Source of the DNA: Chlorops oryzae
Lineage: Eukaryota; Arthropoda; Insecta; Diptera; Chloropidae
DNA: 64,000 nucleotides
Direction: 5' to 3'
NCBI GenBank assembly: GCA_020466095.1
Contig: CM035807.1
Location: 49,155,004 to 49,219,003 of the forward strand
The translations under genes were made by a program, and so were the position numbers. The stretch's first letter is position 1; every line of letters begins with the position of its first letter. Below the pieces are notes generated by a model. It saw only the letters and a list, made by a program, of their open reading frames with translations, made no database searches and was not told where the DNA came from. Below, piece after piece: positions 31,933 to 42,689 of this stretch.

Positions 31933-32762
31933 ACATGAATATACACTAACCAATAGAACAATACAGACCAAAAGAGATGCATGGGCAGGAAAAGAACTAC
32001 ATGGTAAGCACCCTTTTATCATGCAGAGCAGTAATATAGACCGCAAAAGCTCGTACACGTGGTTAAAGAAAGGGGAGCTTAACCCAGAGACCGAAGGGTT
32101 CCTCATAGCCATTCAAGACAATGTCATCGCTACAAAAAATTATGTCAAATACATACTCAAAGACCCCAATACAGTATCCGATAAATGTAGAAAATGCCAT
32201 CAAAAGCCAGAAACAATAGACCATATAATTACAGGATGCCAAATACTAGCAGGAACACAATACACAGAGCGACATAACATAGTTGCCAAAATAATCCACC
32301 AACAAATAGCCCTCAAATCCAAACTACTGACTGAGTACACATCATACTACAACTACACTCCCCAGAATATTCTTGAAAATGAAACCTTCAAAATATACTG
32401 GGACAGAACCATTCAAACAGATCACACTGTAGCACACAATAGACCAGACATTACCCTCATTAATAAAATCAATAAAAAAATATTTTTAATAGAAATAAGC
32501 ACCCCATCCGATCATAACATACACCGCAAATATACAGAAAAACTAGAGAAATACTTCGACTTAGCCCAAGAAATAAAAAAAAATCTGGAACCAAAAAACT
32601 GTAGAAATAGTCCCTTTTATAATATCACCGACCTGTATACTTCACAACACATTTATAGCCAACCTAGAGAAACTAAACATACCCCTTAACTACCACTACT
32701 TCATTCAAAAAGCAAAAGCCTTAAAAACGTGCAACATAGTACGTAAATTCCTAGCCCAATAG
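31933..32762 (+). pseudogene. R4/Dong-like LINE C-terminus (zinc finger + REL endonuclease)
   Basis: C-terminal part of a site-specific non-LTR retrotransposon protein. The frame is readable from just inside the (TAA)n tract (RDAWAGKELHGKHPF) and includes the zinc finger CRKCHQKPETIDHIITGC (CX2CX8HX4C). It is followed by RHNIVAKIIHQQIALKSKLL and a PD...E block typical of restriction-like endonucleases (HNRPDITLINKINKKIFLIE, then ISTP). A one-base shift near 32670 moves the last residues (NYHYFIQKAKALKTCNIVRK) to another frame, ending at TAG 32760-32762. The RT domain is missing. A C-terminal CCHC plus REL endonuclease is the R2/R4/NeSL layout, and the (TAA)n flanks match the known target of Dong elements. 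No close family name can be fixed. Confidence 0.75.
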
Positions 32763-32862
32763 AAACTGAAATAGAAACAACTTCCGACTTGCAGAAAATA
32801 AATCTGCCGTCGGATTGTTGTAAACAAAAGGTCCCTCGAACAAATATGAATGGGGTGAGAAC

Positions 32863-32881
32863 AATAAAATAATAATAATAA

Positions 32882-32925
<44 letters not shown>
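32863..32925. repeat. (TAA)n tract, right of R4-like LINE
   Basis: AATAAAATAATAATAATAAA-type run, closing the R4/Dong-like insertion. Confidence 0.9.
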
Positions 32926-32927
<2 letters not shown>

Positions 32928-32934
32928 TCGAAAG

Positions 32935-33095
32935 TGCTTCGGGCTCGTTTTTTGAAAATTTTTTCTTATTTTGGGCCCATTTTGGCTATATTTGGGCTTG
33001 ATTTGGGCGCGCATTGGGCTCAATTTGGGCCCATTTTGATTTTTTTGGGCTTGATTTGGGCACGCATTGGGCTCAATTTGGGCTTCGGCCGAAGT
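32935..33095 (-). repeat. Degenerate GCCCAAAT array, right arm
   Basis: Reverse orientation of the 30170-30575 array (TGGGCTTGATTTGGGC, ATTGGGCTCAATTTGGGC units), lying just inside the right hAT-type end. Confidence 0.75.
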
Positions 33096-33160
33096 CTTCA
33101 ACTCTGCCGATTATGCGGCTTCGGCTAAAAATCCACCTTCGGTCGGACACTAGTTAGGAA

Positions 33161-34770
33161 TTATTTAAAAACCATCAAAACAATAACAGAAAGCTTCATT
33201 ACCTCTTGTATTTATGATACCATAATTGATTAGGGAAAAGTTATTTCATTTCAAAAGCTCTTTCGAAAAAATTTCACGTAAGGTATGCGATGTTACGCAA
33301 CGATATTATACCTGAATGAATAAAAAATTAGATTGGTTGTCTCATATATTTGTAAAATGTACGAAAACTATTTTGTATGTGTATGAATAATTCCTTGGCT
33401 TAAAATTACAAATTATTGCATACAATGTTCGCATTTTTTCTTTATATTTACGTAGCTTTTTATTTTGAGTGTACCTCTTATTTATTTTAAATAAGAAAAG
33501 GTCGTATTTCTAAAAAACTCTCCTTGCTGATTAGTTCAAAAATTGGAATTTGTCATGCTTTGGCAAATGCAGCCCATCTATTATACAAGTACATTTCCAT
33601 TATGAGCTACAGAACACAGTTTATTACAAAAGTGTCAGTGTGATGTAAACAAATGATAACATCGTAAATCGTTGCGAATAAAATTAAAGCGTGTTAAAAA
33701 TTTTTTTCATCTGATTCATAATTTCGTGCTAGAATTGTGAATGCCACAATAGGGTAGCACCCTATAGCTAAGAAAACAAACAATAGAGCATAATGATACT
33801 GTAGAATATCATATGGTTTTTGCTGTTGTTTTCTATTCGATTACCTTAAGGATTGCATGACGGGTCGTATTATTGCGGTTGTATGCTTTACTTATACTAT
33901 AAACATTTCAGTCGGTTTCAAAATGTCAATTGTTTTTTTTTAAATAATGGAATGAAAAGATTTACTTGCTCGTTACGGTGCTGGCGCTAATTTCATGCGT
34001 CTCCGTTGACGCAATTAGTTTAAGGAAAGAAGTAAGGGTGTTATAATAAAGCGAGAATGGTATCATAATGTCTGACACGAATAAACGAATTGCTATATAC
34101 AAAATTTATATAAAATTTTTTTTTTTTTTTTAAACAAACCCGAAGAGCACTATCATCACGAATTTCTAGATTTTACAGATTTTCATGACTTTCAAATGTT
34201 CTTGTATTGCCCTTCGCTTCGACTTCCTTATAGAAACAGCTCTTTTGACACGCCCACTTTTTCAGTTTGTAATCAATGCTTAATATATGATAAATTTTAT
34301 TGTAACTCTTGTACATATATCCAAAAATTCAAATGTAAGATAAAATCTTACGATTTACCGTAGTACTTTATAATAACCAATAAAAATAGTCTGGTAAAAC
34401 TAACTCCAACTTGTTTTTCATTATGTGTTCGTCAATACGCATTCTTAGTTTTGTCAGGATATCTCAACTGCTTCAATAGGAAAACCGAATATGATCAAAA
34501 AGACGGACAGACAGATATATAAAGCTATAATTTATGTGGTAAATCTCTAGCCACACACGTACGCACACGCGCAATATACCGTTGATGCACATTATATCGG
34601 GCATAAACAGCCAAAAATTTTCCTACCCTCTTTTGCTCAGAATTATTTTAAACCAAGCAAAAATAATTGAATAAGCCTGTTATGCTATATTTGAAATCGA
34701 TTTAGGAAAAAGGGAAAAATGTAAGAGAGACCATATACGAGCAGAATATTAACCCTCTGTGTACACATTA
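33161..34770. other. No recognisable feature
   Basis: AT-rich, non-repetitive within the window as far as I can see. A GACGGACAGACAGATATAT phrase near 34503 resembles the tails of families A-C, so a worn dispersed repeat may end there. No coding sequence was supported. Confidence 0.4.
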
Positions 34771-35755
34771 CACAGTGCGACAATATAAAATGAAGTAGAA
34801 ATACCTGGGAAGTGACATAGATTTTCTTGTAGGCCTTGCCGAGTATAACAAGAATCGGGGTATGAAATTTTCCAAACACCCCCAAAATCTTGAGTAACGG
34901 TTATAAAACCCGTTTTTACGTACCTTTGAGCATTTTGAAGCTGTAACTTAGGCAGCTCTCAACTGATTTTCATTTGCTTACCAGGTATAGAAAGCAGAAA
35001 AATGGGCCTATCTTGTGATGTATATATTGTTAAAGTAAATTAAAAAAGACACTGCCTTTTATTCGATAAAACAAAATTGTTATGATTTTTTTTACTTTTT
35101 CAACTTTGGCGATGATTTTAAGCACTATTTTATAAAGAAGGTGTACCAGTAGGGAATTTATTGTACAAGAACGATAATTAACGAGTAAAACGAAATATCG
35201 TTTTTTAAAAACGGTATGTAATTAAGGAAGTTATTAAACTTTTTATCAAAACAAAATTTTGGAAAAATACCAACTTTTTTCACAACGTCAAAAATGTTTG
35301 CTTGTCCGTTTTTTTTTTTTTTTTTTGTAATTCGTGGTCATTAACTTCTCTTTTAAGTGACCAGCAATATTCCGCAATCATTTAAATGTAATTTTTACCT
35401 TCGAACCGCTTTTCAATTGAACTTATTTCTTGGTGAAAATGTTTGCCTTGTTCATCGCTAAACTGTCCCAGATTTTCTGGGAAGAAGTCCAAATGCGAAT
35501 GCAAGATATGAATTTTTATGGACATATTGCAGCCCATTTCACCATACGCGCTTATTTTGGCTTCACTTAGTTTTGAAAAAACCTTCTTAAGATGTAAAAA
35601 AGCATTGCCGTTTACATCCAAATTTTTTACAAATTTTTCCATAAAATATTTTGGAGGTGTTTGGAAAATTTCATACCCCGATTTTTGTTATACTCGCCAA
35701 GGCCTACAAGAAAAATTATGTCACTTTCCAGGTATTTTTTGACTGTCGCACTGTG
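34771..35755. mobile_element. 985-bp element with 110-bp terminal inverted repeats
   Basis: Left arm 34771-34885 and right arm 35640-35755 are inverted copies that start CACAGTGCGACA and share AGTGACATA, TTCTTGTAGGCCTTG and GGGGTATGAAATTTTCC. The flanks share TTA (34768-34770 and 35756-35758). A TTA duplication occurs in PIF/Harbinger elements and a 3-bp one in CACTA elements; the CACAGTG start resembles Transib or CMC ends. I do not assign a superfamily. Confidence 0.75.
35340..35642 (-). pseudogene. Conserved TE-associated orphan ORF fragment
   Basis: A fragment inside the TIR element, on its minus strand. The readable residues CNMSIKIHILHSHLDFFPEN, then LGQFSDEQGKHFHQEISS, match a segment I remember from unnamed arthropod proteins. 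After a frame change near 35385 it continues MIAEYCWSLKREVND. The function is unknown to me. Its position between the arms suggests a cargo or transposase remnant. The N-terminal part and most of the expected C-terminus are absent. Confidence 0.45.
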
Positions 35756-36139
35756 TTATTTGTGGAACAACAAGACATTATTTATGAAAAATATTTATTC
35801 TAAGAATAATCGTGTGCTCAATATAAAATTCTGAACACTGAACACTGGGTAAGACGACATTATTTTAATTTCAACTCATTTTTTTATAATTTTAGTTATT
35901 GAAGAATGTCTTGAGTAGCACATCGCTTAATAGGTTGGTATTGTTCCTAGGTGATTTAATATTAAAACATCAATACAAAAGCTTATCCTAAAACCTTAAA
36001 CATAATCATACTATTATTATAAAGCTGAAGAGTTTGTTTGTTTGAACGCGCTAATCTCAGGAACAACTGGTTCGAATTGAAAAAATTTTTTATGTTGGAT
36101 AATGCATTTATCTAGGAAGGCTTTAGGCTATATAATGTG

Positions 36140-37081
36140 CAGAGTGAGTAAAAAAAGCCCGAAAAAACCCAAAAATAAGCGCTATAAAAAGCTCGAAAAA
36201 ACAAGGAAAATAGTTCAAAAAATATGCAGTTAAAATTTATTTTTTATTCAGTGGACTTATTAAAATATCGTCAGCTTAAAGTGTAAGCCTGCTAACTAAC
36301 AATTTCAAAACTTCAGAGGGTAAACAAAAAACACTTTTTTTTCAAGTAGGGAAGGAGACCCAAAATATTAATGGTTTATTTTGTTCCTATATGAAGTCTC
36401 TTCTAAATTCGATTCTGTGCACCATACAAAGTCTACTTGGAGTCACTTGTTGGTGTTAGCTGTGACCTTTGACCACAGGTGGACTTAGCCGTTTTACTTA
36501 TCACCAATTTCTCCGTATTTAGAGTTTGAAATTAAAAAAGATTTTTTTGCCTGACAGTGTCCTTTTTTCTTTCGAATGACATCGAGAAGTCGGAATCGGT
36601 TATTAGTGGACTTAGCAGGTTTACACTTTAAGCCGAAGATATATGACTTTTACATTTTCAAACAAAAAATGTTGGCCCTTCTTGCTTAAAAGGTTTTTAT
36701 ACAATGAAAAAGATCGTTCAACGTCTGAAGGGGTAAGGGGGCAAAATTTTAAAACACATTCAAACGTAAATACGCGATCGAACGTATACGCCAGCATTGG
36801 ACACAGCCCTTAAAAGAGTCATTGACAAAGGAAAGCAATAAAGCAGAAATAAAATCAGCTGAAAAAACGCAACATTGTTGATTTTTTCGGAAATTAGGTA
36901 GGAAAATGCATTTAAAATAGTACAATTAACCAAAAATATGGGAAATATGCACAAAAAATAGTTGTTGGCAAGAAAATAGCTCGCACTGCTAAAATATGCA
37001 AAAATAGTAAAAAGTAGCTCGCACTACTAAAATATGCAAAAATAGTATGACGTATGCAAAAACAAGCATTTATTCACTCTG
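36140..37081. mobile_element. hAT MITE with CAGAGTG ends (942 bp)
   Basis: Terminal repeats CAGAGTGAGTAAA and, inverted, CAGAGTGAATAAA. The 8-bp ATAATGTG is duplicated at 36132-36139 and 37082-37089. Near the right end the phrase CTAAAATATGCAAAAATAGTA occurs in about three staggered copies, likely subterminal binding repeats. No transposase. Confidence 0.9.
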
Positions 37082-37739
37082 ATAATGTGTCCCTAAAATG
37101 GCGGGGGGTGGGGTCAAAAGGGGGTTCAAAGGTTATATGAGCACTTTTTTGTGTGTAGGTATATCGTATTCAAACTTTAGGAATTCGATCCTCTCTAAAA
37201 TTGATTGGATGTGTATTTCATATAATTTTTTTTTGAAATCGTCCCCTTTGAGGGTGAAAAGGCGGGTTTGCGATTTTTCCCGAAATGGTTCGTGTGGGCG
37301 CGTTTTTTAAAAGCAAGAACTATGAAACTTGGTATGTAGACTCATCTGATGATGTAAGGGCGCACAAAGATTGTTTTTTTTTTTGGAAAAATCCCCTTCC
37401 AAAGGGGGTCAAAAAGGGGTTCAAAGGTTATATGATTTTGCTCAATACGTATTTGTACACTTTCATTTGCCTTTCCCTGTTTGTTTGTAAGAGCGTTACA
37501 CATTTTGTAACAATTTCATATTCACATTTCTACAATTCTCATTAGCTTTATGCGGATTTTAATATAAGAGCAGACTACATTTTCGTTGCAATTAAGATTT
37601 TATTTCCTGTGTTCTTTCTTCCATTTGCATCCATTTGTTCTTGATAAAGAGTATTTAAATGTGAAAACCAATTGTCTCCGGCATCACATTATTTCAATCA
37701 ACACCTTTGAGGATACTACAATTTTATAATAATTCCGCA

Positions 37740-38298
37740 ACAAAATCCACACGCACATAAGATTTTAACTAAGCTTCCAGGAGATATAGTTACTTACACA
37801 TCTATTGATTATGTAATGGATCAAGAAGATGCGGTCCATTACCCACAGGAGTTTCTTAACTCTTTTAACCCGAGTGGCCTTCCCCCACCTTTACTCAAGT
37901 TAAAAATAGGTGCCCCAATAATTTTACTCAGAAATCTTAAACCACAAATTTTATGTAACGGGACCCAACTTCAAGTCAAATTTCTTGGCCGTAACGTGAT
38001 TGTTGCAATAGTTTTGACTGGCCCAGCAGTTGGTCAAACAGTCCTTATACCTCCCATGCCAATGATTCCAAATGATTTACCTTTTAATTTTAAAAGAATT
38101 CAATTTCCCGTCAAGTTATCTTTTGCCGTAACAATTAATAAATCACAGGGCCAAACATTTAAACACGTAGGAATCGATTTACGTCAAGGCTTCTTTTCAC
38201 ACGGCCAATTATATGACGCGTTGTCAAGTTTGGGTTGCGGAGAAAACCAGTATGTTCTTCTGCCACAAGAAAATATAACTAAAAATATAGTTTACTGA
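37740..38298 (+). pseudogene. Helitron Pif1-like helicase, C-terminal fragment
   Basis: Last part of a Rep/helicase protein. Readable from HKILTKLPGDIVTYTSIDYV through LKIGAPIILLRNL and ending with helicase motifs V/VI: FPVKLSFAVTINKSQGQTF and GQLYDALSSLGC, with Asp-Ala-Leu-Ser-Ser where the family usually has (V)ALSR. The Rep nickase, the Walker A and the earlier helicase motifs are missing, so the element could not move itself. Its TGA stop is followed by the Helitron 3' sequence. Confidence 0.8.
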
Positions 38299-38554
38299 GA
38301 AGTTCTTAAGATATACTCGCCGATCCCGCAAATTTTATCCTACCGCAGAATCAAGTTATCGCTCCATGTCTCTCCGTTTTTCTCTTTCTCCTAACACAAA
38401 AATAATTTTTCAATTCGAACCAGTAGCTCCTCAGGGCGCTTCCAAACAAACAAGCAAACAAACTCTTCAGTATAGATTTTTTTTAAAAACTTCTTAATCG
38501 CGATCGTAATAATTAACAGAAATTGTCACGGGCGACGTCGTGGGCAACAGCTAA

Positions 38555-39243
38555 TAAATAGACCAAATTACACTTGTTTACGAAAAAAAAAAAAAATTTC
38601 TTACCTTCGGCCTTTGATGATCATTTATTTAGTTAAATTTTCTACTGCGTTCGAATATATAGTCAGATAATTTTGAAATAGAACAGTTTTCAAGGCTGAT
38701 TTCCGTGTTTGGAGTTTTCGAAAGAAACAAAAAGTTGGTAAATTCCAGTTATCTCCGGACATACTTTATCGATTTGAAGTTCATAACTAAAAAATTAAGG
38801 GTAATGAAATGCCCTATCAACGATGCCTCGAATACCTTTTGATTTAACCATTGGCTTAGAAGCTATATTTAATATAAGAGCAAATCCTTAAGTTTTAAAC
38901 CAAAAGTCAAGCAACGAAAGATTTAATCTTTAATTAAGAATAAAATCTTAATTTTGCAGAATTAGATATTTTTTTAAACGTTTTATTATTAATTGGATCA
39001 CTCCGTTAAGATAGGTGTCTAGCAATATTTTTTTAAATCTTACAAACCATTTGACAAAATTACAAATAACATAGCATTTTCTTAATTGAAAAGTTTATGA
39101 CTTACTCAATAGTTCATTGCGGGCCTCGGATACCAAAAACTGGGCTTTGCTGATGTGTGAAAAAACACATATAATATTGACGGTGTTGTTTACGGAAACG
39201 ATTTTAAGCAGTTAGGGTGAACACCCACCGAGTTGACGATCAG
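38555..39243. other. No recognisable feature
   Basis: AT-rich. The last part may be 3' UTR of the minus-strand LINE that follows. Nothing else can be supported. Confidence 0.4.
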
Positions 39244-40530
39244 CTAGGAAAGCTGAGTTGATGGCTGTGGATGGAATGCAGTTGATGTTGTAGAACTATT
39301 TATAATTGCTGGTCGGTCACTTCTTTTCAATCTCGAAGAGTATGATGTGTTCGATAATCCACAGGCAAGTGTAGTTACATGTCTGAGCAATTTATTGAAG
39401 TATTTCTCTTTAATATTGGCGAACTCTGTTTTAACCAGTTCTATTATGAGCTTTTTATGGACACGTTCATTCAAAACAAACCAAGGAGCTCCTGTTATAG
39501 TCCTTAAGATCTTGGATTGTGCTTTTTGCAGGATTTTTATATTCTAAGAGCTGGCATTGCCATACAATTGTTAACCATACGTCCATATTGGTTTTGTAAC
39601 TTGGTTGTATAGAACGGCTTTATATTCAAGCTTAAGAGGAAAGCGGCTTTTTATAAACCAGTGCAAGCTATTGGCTTTAAGCTTTATTTGGGTTCTCTTG
39701 GCATTAATATGCTTACGCCATGGCACTCTTTTGTCCAAATGAATACCGAGATATGTGGCTTGCTCACATTGTGGGATGCGAACATTATTAAGGAAAATGT
39801 CTGGAGAAGCTTTTCTATTGAGCATGAATTTAATGTGTTGAAATTTAGGATCATTAATTTTGATTCGCCGTTTAGTTAACCAGTTTTGGATTTCGCTCAA
39901 GTGATCTTGGAGCTGAGAAGTTGCGATACTTATGTCCTAGTGCCGACTAAGTTCCTCTGTGTCATCAGCAAATGTTGAAATCAATATTGTATCGTTGCTT
40001 GGAATATCTGCTGTGTATACAAGCTAAAGAAAAGGTCCAACAACACTCCCTTGGGGCATTCCCGCGTTCAATTAAAAAGTTTTTGTAACAAACGAGTTTT
40101 GTTTTACTTGAAACGTTCTATGTTTTAAGTATGACTCAGAGATCGCGTGAAAATTAAAGGGAAGTTATCTTCTGATTTTGTATAAGAGTCCGCCAAGCCA
40201 GACTTTATCGAACGCTTGGTGCACATCAAGGAGTACTGCAGCGCAGTACTCCCGATTTTCATAGGCAAATCATATTGCATTTGTAATCCGATTTACCTGT
40301 TCAATAGTTCCGTGTTGTTTTCTAAACCCGAAATAATGTGGAGGGATGATGTTCTGCTCTTGCAGAAAAGGAGCTAATTTAGCTATGAGCACCTTTTCGA
40401 ATAATTTTGAGAGACAAGGCAGGAGGCTAGTTGGTCTATAAGAGGATGTTTAAGTAAGATCCCTTCCTGGCTTAGGCACCATATTAGTAACAGACCGTTT
40501 CCAATCTTTTGGGAAGAAGAGTCTCTCCCA
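39244..40530 (-). pseudogene. Jockey-like LINE reverse transcriptase relic
   Basis: Minus-strand non-LTR RT pieced together across several frames. From high to low coordinates: FFPKDWKRSVTNMVPKPGRD (about 40520-40460), SSYRPTSLLPCLSKLFEKVL, the palm (VLLDVHQAFDKVW near 40220), GMPQGSVVGPF (near 40060), FADDTE box (about 39965), IQNWLTKRRIKINDPKFQHI, LGIHLDKRVPWRKHINAKRT, KLEYKAVLYNQVTKPIWTYG, and a C-terminal tail ending near 39244. Stops and indels are frequent, so it is long dead. The motif set (FADDT, KPIWTYG) is the usual Jockey-clade style. Confidence 0.8.
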
Positions 40531-40568
40531 AACTCATATGTGGTCACCTTAAACTGAAAACAAAAGGC

Positions 40569-41184
40569 AGTGACCTGGGTAAATTGCTGACAAATGTAAA
40601 CATGCAGTGCGGCCACTGGTAACAACAACAACACCGGCACAGTATAAGCACGATTGAACAACATCAGCACTAGTACAGCGAATGCACAATTGCAATCCGA
40701 TCGCTGGCAACAACAACAACTGCACTAAGTAAACGGAAGTAAAAGCAACAACAACAGAATGGAAATATTGGTACAATTGCAGGTGAAGGCCGTGGTCAAG
40801 GTTATGCAATATGTTCGGGAAGAATCGACGACGATCGCGGACCATGGGAATATTCCATATTGCAAGATCAGCAATATTGATCTATATAAACGGAGCTTCG
40901 ACGACTGGAAGAGGACATCTGCGAGCGTACTCACCAAAGGGCCACGACGTTGGAAGCATAGGGCAGTTTCAAGTTAGGATATATTAATTCTGTTTAGACC
41001 TAAGGATTCAAAAACATTAAATAAAAGGATTAAACATTAGGTAAAATCTTTTATTTAAAAGGAAATATAGGGACTATTATACGGTCGACACTGTCTGAAC
41101 CCTTGGTTTCCTATATCTCAGCTTTGGAATAAAGGAACGTTTATACACTCGACCCCGTCTGAGCGGTTAGATTCTAACACTAAT
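40569..41184 (+). other. Errantivirus/Gypsy-type 5' LTR with primer-binding site
   Basis: A block beginning AGTGACCTGGGTAAATTG and ending CTAACACT is followed by AATTGGCGCAGCCG; TGGCGCAGCC at 41185-41194 matches the primer-binding site of many insect Gypsy elements (for example 17.6/297-type). AGTG/CACT are inverted ends of the LTR. AATAAAAGG and AATAAAGG signals lie at about 41019 and 41129. No gag or pol follows in a recognisable form. The boundaries are my estimate. Confidence 0.5.
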
Positions 41185-41696
41185 TGGCGCAGCCGCTATT
41201 CGACTGACTTTCAGTTGGATAAGAACTCAGTTTCCTCAAGGTTTTGAACAAAAAAAATTATATTGATCGCTTTGCAGCTTGGCGCATTTTGCTAAGATGG
41301 AATTGTGTAAATTTTAATTAGCGACTAGGTGCTACCAACAACAGCAGATCAATTCATTAACACGATTGTATGGTAAACCACATGTCAATATTTTTGAAAA
41401 CGCAAGTAAATATATTTTTTTTAAATTATCCTGTCGTCTGGGCAAAAGTAGTGAAATAATATTTTTTTTACAAAACACGACGGTAACAGTTTACCAAGCA
41501 CAGGAAAATTAAATCAAGACATTCAAACTTCCAGAAGCGAAGAATAATTAAAATGAAAATGGTAAGTAAAAATTTTTTTTTCGATTTAATTGCTCGGAGT
41601 CCTGTCTGATAAAACAATCCTTGTTTATTCGAATCGATAAATGAACTAAACGCCTAGAACACATCAAAAAAGTCTCCGGTAGCAATAGCAACGAAT

Positions 41697-41930
41697 TTGG
41701 AGGATCATGCAGAAAATTTTAGAGGTTATTCTAATAAATTTGTAGATAAAACACCTTTAGTAGAAAATCAACAAATTCGTTGTTCCTTTTGCAAATTTGA
41801 AGGTCATTCTTGGGATTTCTGCTTAAAAAGAAATAACACACCTTATTGCACCAGTTGTGATCAGTATGGTCATGAATATAGCGTATGGTGCAATATGAGG
41901 ACAACATCCAAATTTCGGAAGAAATAGGCA
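41697..41930 (+). pseudogene. Zinc-knuckle protein fragment
   Basis: A 76-residue open stretch with two zinc knuckles: CSFCKFEGHSWDFC (CX2CX4HX4C) and CTSCDQYGHEYSVWC (CX2CX4HX5C). Its start codon is uncertain. Codons for CKICGIIG lie at 41974-41997, in another frame. It may be the nucleocapsid part of a retroelement behind the LTR at 40.6-41.2 kb or an exon of the transposase gene downstream. I cannot decide. Confidence 0.45.
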
Positions 41931-42239
41931 CTTACAAAGCACGTGTTGCAGTAAGATGAGAACATATTTTTGTAAAATTTGTGGAATAATTGGTCTCAAG
42001 GGTAACATATTTTGCATCACGGAGGAAGAAGAAAAATATTACGAAAGTAAGTCAGTACCAGAATATGGCACAATCTAATACAGGAGAAAGTCGAAACAGG
42101 GAAAATCATATTAATAAATTTATGGCAGACAATTTTTATTCAAATAGCACAAGAATTTTCAATTTCTACAATCAGGAAAACCCCAGCGGCCCGGTCTTGG
42201 CCGACAGACCGGAAAGCCCAGACAAAGCGAGCATATGAA

Positions 42240-42600
42240 GGACCAAATCAAAGTCTTAATTTGAAAACAACAGAAGACAAAGCTAAAAATTATATAGAAT
42301 TAAAGGAATAAGACATAAATAGGATTTTCTTTGATGATGTAGAGGAGAAACATATCACTATAACTGGCAAGAATTTTAAAAAAGAAAAACAGATCAAATA
42401 TATAAAAATAGACAGTAAAAAAGAATGTTTATTGAAAAAAAAAAAACCAAGGACTTATTTCAACGATAATGTCGTGGTTCACTTTTACGAAAGTGATATA
42501 CCAGTTATGAACAGATATTGGAACTTCAAAAATTTTGAAACCATCAAAATAAGATGAACAAGCACATTTAATAAGGTACCTATTTTATGACCTAATTCGA
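42240..42600 (+). other. Possible decayed coding stretch
   Basis: Purine-rich sequence reading EEKHITITGKNFKKEKQIKY and KPRTYFNDNVVVHFYESDIP in one frame (with one stop upstream near 42311). It recalls coding sequence but no family. It may be part of the same locus as 41.7 kb or 42.7 kb. Confidence 0.3.
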
Positions 42601-42689
42601 CCAAAAAGGACTAATTTATGATCATAATTTGTACGCTGTCCATATTGAAAGAAGTTTGAACGTTCGCAGTTCGTAAAATTATTTAAAAA

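Larger units (their letters stand above)
24235..33152. mobile_element. hAT-type composite element, 8.9 kb, no transposase
   Basis: Ends TAGTGTCCGACCGAAGGT (24235) and, on the reverse strand from 33152, TAGTGTCCGACCGAAGGT, a perfect inverted repeat of about 18 bp followed by related subterminal CGGCTTCGG/AATCGGC blocks. The 8-bp GTTAGGAA is duplicated at 24227-24234 and 33153-33160. TAGNG termini plus 8-bp duplications are hAT features. The interior is a stack of later insertions (family A copies, smaller hAT, TTAA MITE, family C, SINE, R4-like LINE), so the original element was probably a much shorter MITE with GCCCAAAT-repeat arms. Confidence 0.85.
36006..38554 (+). mobile_element. Helitron relic with nested hAT MITE
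   Basis: Left part has the phrase AGCTGAAGAGTTTGTTTGTT...AACGCGCTAATCTCAGGAAC, common at internal Helitron ends in insects. The helicase C-terminus lies at 37740-38298. The 3' end reads CGACGTCGTGGGCAACAGCTAA|T, with CTAA as the CTRR end motif inserted before T and a short imperfect stem (CACG...CGTG) upstream. A MITE at 36140-37081 splits the left half. Two related blocks (GGGTCAAAAGGGGGTTCAAA near 37111 and 37405) repeat inside. Confidence 0.6.

Noticed and set aside
34764..35762. 5-bp Transib-type duplication for the CACAGTG element at 34771
   Set aside because: Flanks CATTA and TTATT do not match; only TTA is shared.
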